Positions 42,660 through 51,999 are shown, counted from the first letter of the stretch. The stretch is 64,000 nucleotides of DNA from a bacterium (GCA_030431975.1 JAUIHP010000002.1:372001-436000); one strand, 5' to 3'. The notes: a model not told the origin generated them from the letters alone. Program-made: numbers and translations.

Positions 42660-43278
42660 GGAGTCGCATCCTAGAGAGGCCGGTGAGGTAGGTCAATCGA
42701 GCCAATGAGTTGAATCGTCACAAACGAGGACACCCGGGCGGGGACGGCTGGGTTCCCGGCCGAACCGCCCAATTGGTCGATTCTCCCCCTTCGTCGGGCA
42801 AACCGCTGCCCCACAACCCCGTGACCGGCCCTCCAGGGCGACTCCTGTGCAGACCTCCTGCGACTTATGACGCGACACCCGCAACGCTCGTCGCGCCAAA
42901 CCGTTGGAAACACTTGGCGCGACCCGATTGGCACGGAGGTTGTTCCTTGGGTACCTGAGAACGAGATCGCGCCGGAAGCGGACCCGTCCCTTCCGCCTCG
43001 CGATCAAGGAACGCCGCCACTGGAGACACCGCTACTGGAGCGGACTCGGACAACGAAACCCTGAGTCGAAGGGAGGACGTATCGAAACGAACGAGCCCAA
43101 CGAGACATCCCCCCAAGCCCACTCATAGGTCGGCTACCCCTCCGGCCGTCCAGCGGCCGCCTTCCCCCCGAGGCGGCCGCTCTTGTTCGTCGCCGAGTGA
43201 TGGGCGTCACCAATCCTCGGGCAACAACTGCTAAGCTGAACTCGAGGATGGCACCGGCACGGCGACGGAGGAGATTCC
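42660..43278. other. 619-bp gap with strong hairpins, possible small RNA
   Basis: No supported protein gene; short frames such as 42904-43128 start at TTG without a ribosome site. It holds a perfect 10-bp stem at 42890-42923 (GTCGCGCCAA/TTGGCGCGAC, 14-nt loop), a short CCGCT/AGCGG stem near 43035, and a rightward terminator-like hairpin at 43153-43186. The last rightward gene before it ends at 40054, so that terminator may close an unannotated transcript. Confidence 0.4.
43153..43186 (+). terminator. Intrinsic-terminator-like hairpin
   Basis: Perfect 10-bp stem GCGGCCGCCT/AGGCGGCCGC with an 8-nt loop, followed by TCTTGTT. The T-rich tail is present only for rightward transcription. No rightward gene ends within 3 kb upstream. 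Confidence 0.55.
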
Positions 43279-44601
43279 TTGCTGCAATCGAACGAGGTCC
43301 GCGCACCTCGACTCGCGACAATTCCATTCCTGTTCTTCCTTCTCTTTTTCATCCAGCTCGATCTGAACGGAAACATGGCTCTCGGCCAGTCGTTTTCCGA
43401 TCTCCGGGAAATGGCCCGAAGCCGGGAACTGGGTCTGGAAGGTGACCCGGGTACCGCGCTGGAGCACCCGGTCGACCGGAGCGCGTATGAGCTCGTACCC
43501 GGTGACGTGGTCCTGGTTGGCGTCTGGGGTCCTCGCCCGGAAACGTTTCAGACCACGGTGACGCCGGACGGTCACCTGTTGATCCCCGACCTTCTGGGAA
43601 TCCCGGCCGCGGGTCTCACTCTGGAAGAAGCGGAAGAGGACGTGACCCGCGAACTGAGGCGCCTTTATCCGAGGGAGTCGATCCGTCTGCACCTGCTTCG
43701 GCTGGGTGCCTTTCGAGTGGCCATCACCGGGGCCGTGGTTTCTCCGGGGCTGTATGAAGTGACCGGGGCCAGCCGGCTCTCCGACCTGGTCGCGCTGGCC
43801 GGCGGGTTTCGGGCCGAAGCGGGATTCCGGCAGATCCGGATGGTTCGTCCTTCCAAATCCCTCGCAGCGAACCTCTCACCGGACATGAGGCCCGAGCCGC
43901 AAGTCCAAGAAATTGATCACCTTGACTGGCTACTGCATGCAGGCCCGGATGCCAACCCGGCTCTCGGGCCGGGAACCCGGATCGACGTCCCGTTTCGCGA
44001 AGACTACGTCGAGGTGGGAGGCGCTTTGGGCGGAAGGATCGGCGAACCGATGCCCGAAGGCGGCCCCATTCGGGCCAGCCGTGACGACCTCGAGCCTGCC
44101 ACCTGGGTCCGCATGGAGTGGAAGGATGGCGACAATGTCGGCGACCTCCTCGCTTTTGCCGGTGGCCCCGGGGAAGCCTCGACCGGACGGGCGGTCCTCT
44201 GGGAACCGGACGGGGACCGGCGGGATCTCGATCTCCGCAACCCGGTCGACCTCGCCGAGCCGTTGGAGCCATTCACCCGCATCGAGGTCGAGCACGCTGA
44301 GCGGTGGGTCTACGTCGTGGGTTCGGTCCGGGTTCCGGGGCGCTATCCCTACTACGCAGGCCTTTCGGCTGGGGACTATGTCCGCAGCGCCGGCGGCGAG
44401 TCGGACACCGGACGCGGATCGGGTTGGACCGTGACCCTGGCCGACGGCCGCACCTTTGATGCCGGTGACCAAAGCACTCCCGTCGAGCCGGGAGCGGAGC
44501 TTCGGGTGCCGGAGCGTCGGTCGGTGTGGTTGTCGCGCGTTCTCGCTCCGGTGACGAGCGCCGCAGCGCTCGTGATCTCGGTCGTGGCCATCAGTCGTTA
44601 G
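43279..44601 (+). CDS. Polysaccharide export (OPX/Wza-like) protein
   Basis: A 440-residue exporter. N-terminal signal or anchor TIPFLFFLLFFIQLDLNGN; no lipobox cysteine. The Poly_export domain (about 64-145) contains YELVPGDVVLVGVWGPRPETFQTTVTPDGHLLIPDLLGIPAAGLTLEEAE. An SLBB domain follows (RVAITGAVVSPGLYEVTGASRLSDLVALAGG), then a second SLBB-like module (WVYVVGSVRVPGRYPYYAGLSAGDYVRSAGG). The C-terminus is hydrophobic (LAPVTSAAALVISVVAIS) and may be a membrane helix. TTG 43279 is supported by GGAGGAG six bases upstream. It is convergent with, and overlaps by 11 bp, the glycosyltransferase of the Wzz-Wzy operon. It probably exports the polysaccharide made by that operon. Confidence 0.85.
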   Translation: MLQSNEVRAPRLATIPFLFFLLFFIQLDLNGNMALGQSFSDLREMARSRELGLEGDPGTALEHPVDRSAYELVPGDVVLVGVWGPRPETFQTTVTPDGHLLIPDLLGIPAAGLTLEEAEEDVTRELRRLYPRESIRLHLLRLGAFRVAITGAVVSPGLYEVTGASRLSDLVALAGGFRAEAGFRQIRMVRPSKSLAANLSPDMRPEPQVQEIDHLDWLLHAGPDANPALGPGTRIDVPFREDYVEVGGALGGRIGEPMPEGGPIRASRDDLEPATWVRMEWKDGDNVGDLLAFAGGPGEASTGRAVLWEPDGDRRDLDLRNPVDLAEPLEPFTRIEVEHAERWVYVVGSVRVPGRYPYYAGLSAGDYVRSAGGESDTGRGSGWTVTLADGRTFDAGDQSTPVEPGAELRVPERRSVWLSRVLAPVTSAAALVISVVAISR

Positions 44602-45787
44602 TGACGCGGGAGATGAGCTTCTCCCAGCAGGCCGCCGTGTGGTCCCAAGTACGGTGATTGCGAACCCACTCCGGACCCGGGCTCGGGCCACTCCAAGGCC
44701 AGTCGGCCGCAGGTGAGCCGTCCTCTTTCCAGCGACGGACCAACTCCTCCAGGCTCCTTCTCCACGCAGCGGGGTCCGAGGGTACGACCTGGCCGGCGCC
44801 GATCTTTTCCAACGGCGGATCACGAAAGACACCGCTGGCCAGGACGAACCGTCCACAGGCCATTCCGAATACGACCTTCATCGGGTCCCCGGCGATCGCG
44901 GAGAGCACCTCTTGCCGGTATGGCGCGACCACGCACTCGGCCGCCTGGAGTCGGCGCGCCGCCTCCGCCTCCGGAAGCGGTCCCAGGAAACGGACCCGGT
45001 CGCGTGCCGGACTCCGCTCTCCCCAGCCGCGCCAGTGGTTCGCATCCGGGCCGTCCCCAATCACCCAGAGGCGGGATTGGGGAACCGACTCGACAGCCTG
45101 AAGGACCCAGCGGAACTCGACGTGCCGGCTTGCGGTCCCGGCGTAGGCAACCAGGAAATCGTCCGGCCCCACGCCGCCGGCCTCCCGCAGTTGTCTGCGA
45201 GCGACAGGGTCGAGGCTCGGCGGCACCGGCGCCCCGTTCGGAACGACGCCGAACCTGGCCCCGTCCAGCCCGTGATTCTCCCGGTGACATTCGATCAACT
45301 CGGGCGTGACACATCCGACGACCGCCGCCCGCTCAAGCAGCCGCCGCTCAACGGAACGGGCCAAGGCCGCCCGCGGTCCGGACCGGCCGCGCAGATGCCC
45401 AGCCACCGAAGCGTTGGACTCCACGACAAGTGGCAGCCGTACTCGGGCGATCAGCGGAGCAAAGGAAAGGACGTCGCTTCGCGCCAGTAGCAGGTCCGGT
45501 TCGACCCTTCGGACAAGATCCTCGAGAACCCGAGAGCCGCGGATCTGGGTCAAGACCCAACCCAGCTTGGGCACCGAGGAGAGGGAAACGCGGGTCAGCT
45601 CGGGCCCGCTGCGATCCCACGACTGTCGCCCGTGAACCGATGTTCCCACGACCCACACGCGGTGCCCCCGCCTTTCCAACGCCTCGGTCAGTCGGCGAAC
45701 ATGCACACCGTGGCCTTCGTCGGAATCCGGATCGACCCCGACGTGGAAGAGGATTCTCCAATTGTTGGCTGACACCCGGGTCGTCAC
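44591..45787 (-). CDS. Glycosyltransferase, GT4-like (GT-B fold)
   Basis: A 398-residue cytosolic enzyme. The N-terminal acceptor domain begins ILFHVGVDPDSDEGHGVHVRRLTEALERRGHRVWVVG. The C-terminal donor domain includes FGVVPNGAPVPP, FLVAYAGTASRHVEFRWVLQAV, LWVIGDGPDANHWRGW, VRFLGPLPEAEAARRLQAAECVVAPYRQEVLS and the region PMKVVFGMACGRFVLASG. This replaces the usual EGFG motif with a PMKVVFGMACG stretch also seen in GT4 enzymes. It is last in the wzz-wzy-GT operon (GTGA overlap with wzy). Sugar specificity unknown. Confidence 0.82.
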   Translation of the reverse strand: MTTRVSANNWRILFHVGVDPDSDEGHGVHVRRLTEALERRGHRVWVVGTSVHGRQSWDRSGPELTRVSLSSVPKLGWVLTQIRGSRVLEDLVRRVEPDLLLARSDVLSFAPLIARVRLPLVVESNASVAGHLRGRSGPRAALARSVERRLLERAAVVGCVTPELIECHRENHGLDGARFGVVPNGAPVPPSLDPVARRQLREAGGVGPDDFLVAYAGTASRHVEFRWVLQAVESVPQSRLWVIGDGPDANHWRGWGERSPARDRVRFLGPLPEAEAARRLQAAECVVAPYRQEVLSAIAGDPMKVVFGMACGRFVLASGVFRDPPLEKIGAGQVVPSDPAAWRRSLEELVRRWKEDGSPAADWPWSGPSPGPEWVRNHRTWDHTAACWEKLISRVTND

Positions 45788-47223
45788 GCCGAGGCCGGAG
45801 GGTTCGGAGGCCGCTTCAGAGAACGCTGCGGAGGATTTTTCGGAGAACGAGAATGCGCCGGGCCATTGGCGGCAGCTTCACTCGCCCACGAGACGAGGAT
45901 CCCACCCCACGCCCAAAGAAGGTGGTTTGCAGGAAGGTCGCCACTGATCTGTACGTTGACGAAGAGGAACACGAAAACGACCGCTGCCAGTCGGACCTGG
46001 GGGAGATTCGCCCGCACTCCGGCCGCCGCCCGCCGGGCAACGAAAACGCACCAACCGACAAAGAGACCGACGCCGACAAGACCGTTCTCGACCCATAGCT
46101 CGAGAAAGATGTTGTGGGGGTAGAGCCGGACGTCTTCGAAACCGGCGACGACGCCGTAGCCTCCCGTCCCGACGCCGACGAGCCCGGGACTGCTGCCCAG
46201 ATCCCAGACGGCCTTTAGCAACATGACCCGGACGGCGTTGGAAACGTCGTGTCCGGTAAACGGAGAGGCGTCGGTCGCGCCCTGGATCTCGATCCAGGCA
46301 AAGCCCGCAAGAAACGCCAGCCCGAGAATGGACGCGATGGCGAACCGAAGCCGGAACCGGCCGCGAAGTGTCCACCAGAATCCGGCGGAGAGAACCAGCG
46401 CCAGGAGAGGCCCCCTCGATCCGGCCGAGTAGAAGACATACGCGAACAGGATGACGAGAGCGGTAGCCAACGTCCGCGGAACAACACGCTCACCGGCGGC
46501 CGCAATGGCCACGAGGATTCCAACACCGGCATATCGCGCAAGCCAGATCGGGTTCAGTCCCAACGCCTTCAGGCGCGTCTCGAATCCCCAGAACTCCGAG
46601 CGTAGATTCCAAAGGGCGACCAGGGAAATCAACGTGACGACGACGAGGACAGCCCGGTAGAAGTGCCTCCGCTGCTGAGTCTGGTGATCGAAACCAAGCC
46701 CCCGAAACGCGGCCACAGCCAACACGGTCAGTGGAACGTTCTCGAGCAGAAAGATGATCGTCTTGGACCGGCCGTAGCTGGGTCCGGGCGAACCCAACGT
46801 GCGGACGGCCAGCCAAATCCAGAGCGCCAAAGTCCAAAGGACCACCGGGTCTTCGGTGATGCGCCGGACGACGTTGCCGTACCGCGCCAGGCCGCGTCCG
46901 GAGTCTGTCCGAAAGCCCACCTCCCACAAGGCCCCCCAAACGATCCAGGCCACCGGGAGCGCCACGATCACCTGTTGCAGGAAGAGATCATTCCCTGTTG
47001 TCCCGGTGAAACGAAGCGGCCAAAAGATCGCCATCCCGTGGGCAGCTACGGCCAGGGCCACAGCCGGCCGGCGAACGATGAAGAGAAGAAAGGCGACTCC
47101 GAACACCGCCGTGACCACGAGCGGGGACCACGCGGTCAACGCCACGATGACGAGGTCGACGACGAGAATGATCGGGAGCAGCCGTCGCCACGACGGTGCG
47201 CCTTCCGCGACCGTCAAGGTCAC
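45784..47223 (-). CDS. O-antigen ligase/polymerase-like membrane protein
   Basis: A 479-residue protein with about 11-12 membrane helices (VVDLVIVALTAWSPLVVTAVFGVAFLLFIV onward). The Wzy_C/WaaL signature lies in the large periplasmic loop: GVGTGGYGVVAGFEDVRLYPHNIFLELWVENGLVGVGLFVGW, with PHNxFLE...NG typical of the family. It polymerises or ligates lipid-linked polysaccharide repeats at the periplasmic face. The Pro/Ser/Lys-rich tail is cytosolic. ATGA overlap with wzz upstream and GTGA with the glycosyltransferase downstream. Confidence 0.85.
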   Translation of the reverse strand: MTLTVAEGAPSWRRLLPIILVVDLVIVALTAWSPLVVTAVFGVAFLLFIVRRPAVALAVAAHGMAIFWPLRFTGTTGNDLFLQQVIVALPVAWIVWGALWEVGFRTDSGRGLARYGNVVRRITEDPVVLWTLALWIWLAVRTLGSPGPSYGRSKTIIFLLENVPLTVLAVAAFRGLGFDHQTQQRRHFYRAVLVVVTLISLVALWNLRSEFWGFETRLKALGLNPIWLARYAGVGILVAIAAAGERVVPRTLATALVILFAYVFYSAGSRGPLLALVLSAGFWWTLRGRFRLRFAIASILGLAFLAGFAWIEIQGATDASPFTGHDVSNAVRVMLLKAVWDLGSSPGLVGVGTGGYGVVAGFEDVRLYPHNIFLELWVENGLVGVGLFVGWCVFVARRAAAGVRANLPQVRLAAVVFVFLFVNVQISGDLPANHLLWAWGGILVSWASEAAANGPAHSRSPKNPPQRSLKRPPNPPASA

Positions 47224-48398
47224 GAAGCGGAGACCCGACGCAGCAGTCCGCGAAGTTTGAACTCAGCGGCCAACGTCTCGAGACGGGCAAACCGCTCGGG
47301 CTCGTTTTCCCGCATGCGGCGGAAGGCCTCGAACACGATGACCAGTGCCAATGACGCCAGAAATGCGAGAACGGTCGCCCCAATGCAAAGAATGGATCTC
47401 TTGGGACGGATCTTCTTCTCCGCAGGCCGCGCCGGGTCGAGGACGTAGATCGTCGGGGTGTCCCGCTCTTCCTGAATCCGGTAGCTCTCGTACTCCCGCC
47501 GCAGGAACTCGTCCAACGCCTGGTGAACCTGCACTTCACGAAAGGCCCGCAGGTAGTCCAGGGAGAGCTTGGGAAGCTCCCGCAATCCGGTGCGCTCCGC
47601 ATCCTCCCCCGTTTCCAGTTCACGCAACTTGGATCGCATTTCCGCGACCTCACGTTCGAGGCTCGCCCGGTCCGGGTGTCCCGGTCCCAAGCGGCTGGAG
47701 AGAATGTCCAGCTCCACTTCCTTGAGAACGATCTGCGTTTCGAGCTGGGTCAGGGCACGGACGGCCCCCCGAACCTGTTCCTCCGGATCCAGAATCCCCG
47801 TCGTCTCCTGCAGCGAGCGCAATGTCTCTTCGGCATCGACGAGGGCGGCTTGGGACGCTTGAAGACGATTGTCCAGGAACTTCCGGGCCTGGCCCGCGGC
47901 GGAAGTCCGTTTCGTCCGGTTGACCTTGTCGAGTTCCCGAACGAAGGCGTTGGCCATGGCTGCGGCCAGTTCCGGATCTTTGTTCTCGACGTGAATGAAG
48001 ATGATCCCGTGGCCCCCCACTCTGACCGTGACCTGGGCTCGGAGGATCTTCATCGCCACATCGAGGTTGTCGACCTTGTAGACCTCCATGAGGTCGAACT
48101 CGTCGATGATCGCCTCAACGACGGTTCGACTGCGTAGAATCGCCGCATAGACGTCCGAAGGGGACGCCCAGACCGGAAGGTGGTTGCGCCCGGCGCCCAA
48201 AGCGGAGACCGCAACCAGCGACGACAGGGATCCTAAGGCGAAGGATTCTTCCTCGGGTGGAAAGACCGAGGCCGTCGATCGATACCAGTTCGGTAACAGG
48301 AGTGAAACGGCTACAGCGAGGATGCCGACGACGAAGGTGTTGATGAAGATGAATCGTTTCCACCGAGCCAGCGCGAGCAGCTGGTCGATCCAGGGCAT
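47220..48398 (-). CDS. Polysaccharide chain-length determinant, Wzz family
   Basis: A 392-residue inner-membrane protein. The first helix is FIFINTFVVGILAVAVSLLLPNWY, followed by RSTASVFPPEEES (Wzz motif). A long periplasmic coiled coil follows (about 165-290, ARKFLDNRLQASQAALVDAEETLRSLQET), then the pre-helix motif TIYVLDPARPAEKKIRPKRSILCIGATVLAFLASLALVIVFEA with the second helix. No tyrosine-kinase domain is attached and none is adjacent. ATG 48398 has AGGAGGCGG upstream; the longer frame to 48557 is rejected. First gene of the operon, divergent from the amidase gene. Confidence 0.85.
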   Translation of the reverse strand: MPWIDQLLALARWKRFIFINTFVVGILAVAVSLLLPNWYRSTASVFPPEEESFALGSLSSLVAVSALGAGRNHLPVWASPSDVYAAILRSRTVVEAIIDEFDLMEVYKVDNLDVAMKILRAQVTVRVGGHGIIFIHVENKDPELAAAMANAFVRELDKVNRTKRTSAAGQARKFLDNRLQASQAALVDAEETLRSLQETTGILDPEEQVRGAVRALTQLETQIVLKEVELDILSSRLGPGHPDRASLEREVAEMRSKLRELETGEDAERTGLRELPKLSLDYLRAFREVQVHQALDEFLRREYESYRIQEERDTPTIYVLDPARPAEKKIRPKRSILCIGATVLAFLASLALVIVFEAFRRMRENEPERFARLETLAAEFKLRGLLRRVSAS

Positions 48399-48555
48399 TC
48401 CGCCTCCTGTTGCCTGGGAGATTTTCGCTCCGATCCGCCGGGGCCAATAGGTAGCATAGGACAGCTTTGGGTAGCGTCGCCACCGGTCGTCCGTCCCGGC
48501 TTTCGCGACCGTCCGTCGGCGGGAAGCACTCCAAGATGCGTTTGGGAGGCATTGC

Positions 48556-49350
48556 ATGCGAATCGGCTTCGCTCAAATCGAGCCACGAATCGGAGAGCCC
48601 GAACTCAACCGGGAACGCGCCCTCGAGGCCGTCCAGCAGGCTCGTCACGCCGACCTCCTGGTTCTGCCCGAGCTTTGCAACTCAGGCTATCGGTTCGAGA
48701 GTTCCAGCCAGGCCCGGGATCTGGCCGAAGACGTCAACGGTCCGTTCGTCCAGTCTTTGGCGGGCGCCTCCCGAGAGTATGGAACAACGCTCGTCGCCGG
48801 GTTCTGTGAGAAGGCAGAGGAAGGACTCTTCAACAGTGCGGTTCTGGTCACGCCGAACGGCCGGATCGGACTCTACCGAAAGCTTCATCTCTTCCTTGAC
48901 GAGAAGGATCATTTCCTGCCCGGAGACTTGGGCTTACCCGTCTTCGAAGTCCCTGACGGATCCGACGGCACCGTTCGCATCGGGATGCTCATCTGCTTCG
49001 ACTGGCAGTTCCCCGAGAGCTGGCGAACCTTGGCTTTGCGGGAAGCGGACATCGTCTGCCATCCATCCAATCTGGTGCTTCCGGGACTGGCCCAGCGTTG
49101 TGTCCCGGTCCACGCCCTCCTCAATCGACTCTTCGTCGTCACGTCGAACCGAGTCGGCGCGGAGAGCGATCTCACCTTCACCGGAGGGTCGCTGGTGGCT
49201 GCTCCCAAAGGGGAGGTCCTGGCCCACGCACCCGAGTCCGAAGTCGAGGTAACGGTCGTCGAGGTCGATCCGAAGGCGGCACGGGACAAGTCGGTCACAG
49301 CCAGAAATGATCTCTTGGCCGATCGCCGTCCCGAGATGTACGAGACCTAA
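48556..49350 (+). CDS. Carbon-nitrogen hydrolase (nitrilase superfamily)
   Basis: A 264-residue amidase. The Glu-Lys-Cys triad is E39 (LLVLPELCNSGY), K109 (IGLYRKLHLFLDE) and C147 (IGMLICFDWQFPESWRTLAL). It begins RIGFAQIEPRIGEPELNRERAL, as in family members acting on N-carbamoyl, omega-amide or similar small amides. The exact substrate cannot be told. ATG 48556 has TTTGGGAGG upstream. It stands alone between the polysaccharide and pilus regions. Confidence 0.87.
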   Translation: MRIGFAQIEPRIGEPELNRERALEAVQQARHADLLVLPELCNSGYRFESSSQARDLAEDVNGPFVQSLAGASREYGTTLVAGFCEKAEEGLFNSAVLVTPNGRIGLYRKLHLFLDEKDHFLPGDLGLPVFEVPDGSDGTVRIGMLICFDWQFPESWRTLALREADIVCHPSNLVLPGLAQRCVPVHALLNRLFVVTSNRVGAESDLTFTGGSLVAAPKGEVLAHAPESEVEVTVVEVDPKAARDKSVTARNDLLADRRPEMYET

Positions 49351-49616
49351 CCTCGATTCGACCCGACAGACTGATCAGGGAAGGCGAGCGGGTCGAGGGA
49401 AAACGCTCGCCCCAGCACCTTCCCGCCACCTACCCGGAACATTTTGCCCTTCTCCTTCAGTCGACCCCAGAGCCCGCGTCTCCCGCAAATCAATCTTCAA
49501 GTAGTCCGTCGAAATTGACGTTCCTTCTCTATGTGGAACGCCGAATTTTGGGGGAAGACCGACACCAGCGGACGTCTCTTCCCCAACGCTGACGACGACA
49601 AGTAGGAGGTTGAGCC

Positions 49617-50168
49617 GTGCGCAAGAATGATGGTTTCACGATGGTCGAAGTCATCGTGATCGTCGCCGTGATCGCCATTCTCGGTGGGATTCTGACCCCG
49701 ATGGTGATCAAGGAGATCGGCAAATCGAAGATGACCCGTGCCGGAGCCGACATGGCAGCCGTGGCGACGGCCTTCACGCAGTACTACGCGGACACGGGCT
49801 ACTGGCCGGAGCGGTATGACGGATCGAACGACCGCCGAACGACGCTCCGGAACTACGACTGTTTCTACGACAACACGCGCAACCTCTCGGGCTGGGACGG
49901 CCCCTACCTCGAGAAGGGCGCGGACAATGGCGGCGCCCGTGTCGCGGCGAATCGTACCGATGGAGTCTGGGACGGCGTCATCGATCCGTGGGGACGACCC
50001 TTTCGCGTCGTCTACGGCCGAGCCGGCGGCACCAGCGTCGGTGGTGGCATCGCCGTCGTTTCCTCAGGGCCGAATGGTCGTTTCGACACGGCCGACGCAG
50101 ACGCCCTGCTTGGAACGGCGACCGACGATGACCTGGTTCACATCGTGACCTCCCGCGTCGGACTCTAG
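49617..50168 (+). CDS. GspG-like major pseudopilin
   Basis: A 183-residue type IV pilin-like protein. Prepilin peptidase site G/FTMVE after a short RKND leader (residue 7), then the hydrophobic helix VEVIVIVAVIAILGGILTPMVI. The C-terminal domain shows the GspG calcium-site layout: WDGVIDPWGRPFRVVYG then VVSSGPNGRFDTADADALL...DDDLV. Start GTG 49617 with AGGAGG eight bases upstream. First gene of a seven-gene rightward pilus/secretion operon. The 266-bp gap before it has no clear gene; TTGACG near 49514 is a possible -35. Confidence 0.88.
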   Translation: MRKNDGFTMVEVIVIVAVIAILGGILTPMVIKEIGKSKMTRAGADMAAVATAFTQYYADTGYWPERYDGSNDRRTTLRNYDCFYDNTRNLSGWDGPYLEKGADNGGARVAANRTDGVWDGVIDPWGRPFRVVYGRAGGTSVGGGIAVVSSGPNGRFDTADADALLGTATDDDLVHIVTSRVGL

Positions 50169-50218
50169 TCAGCTCGAGGTTTGCACTGGGCTAGACGGCC
50201 CCAAAGATCGAGGCAAGG

Positions 50219-51412
50219 ATGCCACTGGTCGAGTACCGCGCCCGGGGTGAAGACGGACGTCTTCACACGGGCCGCACAGATCTAACCCGGATCACCTCTC
50301 TCCGCGAGGAGTTGCGGGAGCAGGGCATCTTCCTGGTGGAAACCAGGAAGATCGGCCCGGGTCGTTTCGTGCGTCGTAAGGTCACCCGTCGCGAGCTGAT
50401 CTTCATCGCCTACCACCTTCAAACCGTCGTCCGCGCCGGCATTCCGCTGATCGCGGGACTGCAGGACCTGAGCGAGCAGTCCCCCAACCGCTACCTGAAA
50501 AGCGTCCTCGACGATGTCGTCGACGCGTTGGGATCGGGCTCTTCCCTAAGCCAGGCGCTGGGCCGCCATCCCAACGTCTTCCCCGAAGAATTCGTCCAGA
50601 TGACGATGTCCGGAGAGGTCAGCGGCCAGCTCGACGAATCGCTCGACCGTTTGGTTCATCTCCTCGAGTGGCAGGAACAACTCGTGGCGCAGGTTCGCCA
50701 ACTCGTCGCCTACCCGATCATGGTTCTCATCGCGCTGGCCGGACTGCTCGTGCTTCTTCTGACCTTCGTCATCCCGCGCTTCGGAAGCATTCTCGATAAC
50801 CTCGATGTGGAGCTGCCTCTTCCGACCCGGGTCCTCATGACGATGAGCCAGTTCTGTCTCGACCACTGGCCGGCGTTGCTCGGTCTGACCATCGGCGCTG
50901 TGATCGCGGGCTTCCTTCTGCGTCGGTCCAGTGCGGTCCGCATCGCCGTCGATCGCTGGTCCCTTCGAATTCCCATGTACGGAAACCTTCGCCTGTCCCT
51001 CATTTCGAGTCAGGTCTCGCACTTTCTCGGCGCCTTCATCGATGCCGGCGTTCCCATCGGTGAAGGACTGAACATGATCGCGCGATTGAGCACCAACTTT
51101 CATGCACGCCGCGTTCTGGGTCGCATTCGTGACCGCGTCTTCGAAGGTGAAACTCTGACCGAAGCCTTCGCCGAGTCCGGTCTCTTTCCCCGACTGGTTC
51201 TGCGCATGATCTCGATCGGCGAAGAGTCGGGAACCCTTCCGGAGTCGCTGAAGAAGGCAGAGGACTACTACGACCGGGAAATCCCCAGACGCGTCAAGAC
51301 GCTGATGGACGTCGCCGCGCCGACACTGACCGTTGTCCTGGCCGCCGTTCTCTGCTTCGTCGTTTTGGCCGTGCTTCTGCCGGTCTACAAGATGTACGGA
51401 GCCCTGACATGA
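50219..51412 (+). CDS. GspF/PilC inner-membrane platform protein
   Basis: A 397-residue platform protein of type II secretion / type IV pili. It opens MPLVEYRARGEDGRLHTG, with two T2SSF cytosolic domains (RRELIFIAYHLQTVVRAGIPLIAGLQDLSEQ and LISSQVSHFLGAFIDAGVPIGEGLNMIARL). Three membrane helices lie at about 165-188, 215-237 and 370-392. The repeats each carry the GExSGxL-type motif (MSGEVSGQLDESL, SIGEESGTLPESL). It interacts with the PilB ATPase and the PilMN/PilOP proteins. It overlaps the next pseudopilin by 4 bp (ATGA). Confidence 0.93.
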   Translation: MPLVEYRARGEDGRLHTGRTDLTRITSLREELREQGIFLVETRKIGPGRFVRRKVTRRELIFIAYHLQTVVRAGIPLIAGLQDLSEQSPNRYLKSVLDDVVDALGSGSSLSQALGRHPNVFPEEFVQMTMSGEVSGQLDESLDRLVHLLEWQEQLVAQVRQLVAYPIMVLIALAGLLVLLLTFVIPRFGSILDNLDVELPLPTRVLMTMSQFCLDHWPALLGLTIGAVIAGFLLRRSSAVRIAVDRWSLRIPMYGNLRLSLISSQVSHFLGAFIDAGVPIGEGLNMIARLSTNFHARRVLGRIRDRVFEGETLTEAFAESGLFPRLVLRMISIGEESGTLPESLKKAEDYYDREIPRRVKTLMDVAAPTLTVVLAAVLCFVVLAVLLPVYKMYGALT

Positions 51413-51999
51413 GCCGGGCGTCCTGCAGAAACCGCCGGGGCCTGACCATGGCCGAACTGATCGTCGTGCTCGCGGTCATGGCCGTGCTGGCCGGTGTGGC
51501 GCTTCCGGTGACGATCCACCAAGTCGGAAAGGCCAAAGTCAGCTCGACCCGGCACGAGATCGCCGACCTCGCGGAATCGATTCGCGCCTACGCCAAGGAC
51601 GTCGGGTACGACCCGGCTCAGGTTCGCTGGGGCCGCTTCCCCGCGGAGGCTCCGGGAGCCGGTCGCTATCGCACGATCCTGGGTACGGATCTCGAAGAGA
51701 ATCTGACCGGCAGTGGTTGGAACGCAGCGTTACGGCGGGGTTGGAACGGTCCATACGTCAGTTCCGAGCGGACGCAGACCGACCCGGACGGCCGCGGCAC
51801 CGAAAGTGCGATCGAGGCCTATCGCGTCGACGGCTGGGGCCGGTACTACGTCTACATGAACCGAAACGCAACGGGCGGCCGTGTCCGCCTGACGGACTCT
51901 GAACGTGTCGTCACGCTGACCAGCGGCGGTCCGGACCGTGATCCGAGAACCGACGACGACAACATCAACGTGATCGTCTACCGCGGTCCGATCTACTGA
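51409..51999 (+). CDS. GspG-like pseudopilin 2
   Basis: A 196-residue prepilin-like protein. Leader MSRASCRNRRG then G/LTMAE cleavage site and helix LIVVLAVMAVLAGVALPVTI. The C-terminal part again has the GspG pattern: RVDGWGRYYVYM followed by VVTLTSGGPDRDPRTDDDNINV. It starts within the gspF stop (ATGA) and its stop overlaps the next ATG (TGATG). Likely a second major-type pseudopilin rather than a GspH/I/J minor pilin. Confidence 0.85.
   Translation: MSRASCRNRRGLTMAELIVVLAVMAVLAGVALPVTIHQVGKAKVSSTRHEIADLAESIRAYAKDVGYDPAQVRWGRFPAEAPGAGRYRTILGTDLEENLTGSGWNAALRRGWNGPYVSSERTQTDPDGRGTESAIEAYRVDGWGRYYVYMNRNATGGRVRLTDSERVVTLTSGGPDRDPRTDDDNINVIVYRGPIY

Noticed and set aside
42904-43128. Arg-rich 74-residue frame ending just before the orphan terminator
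   Set aside because: Starts at TTG with no ribosome site, overlaps equally long frames on the other strand, and starts inside the loop of the 42890 hairpin. A non-coding RNA fits better, though a small basic protein is not excluded.
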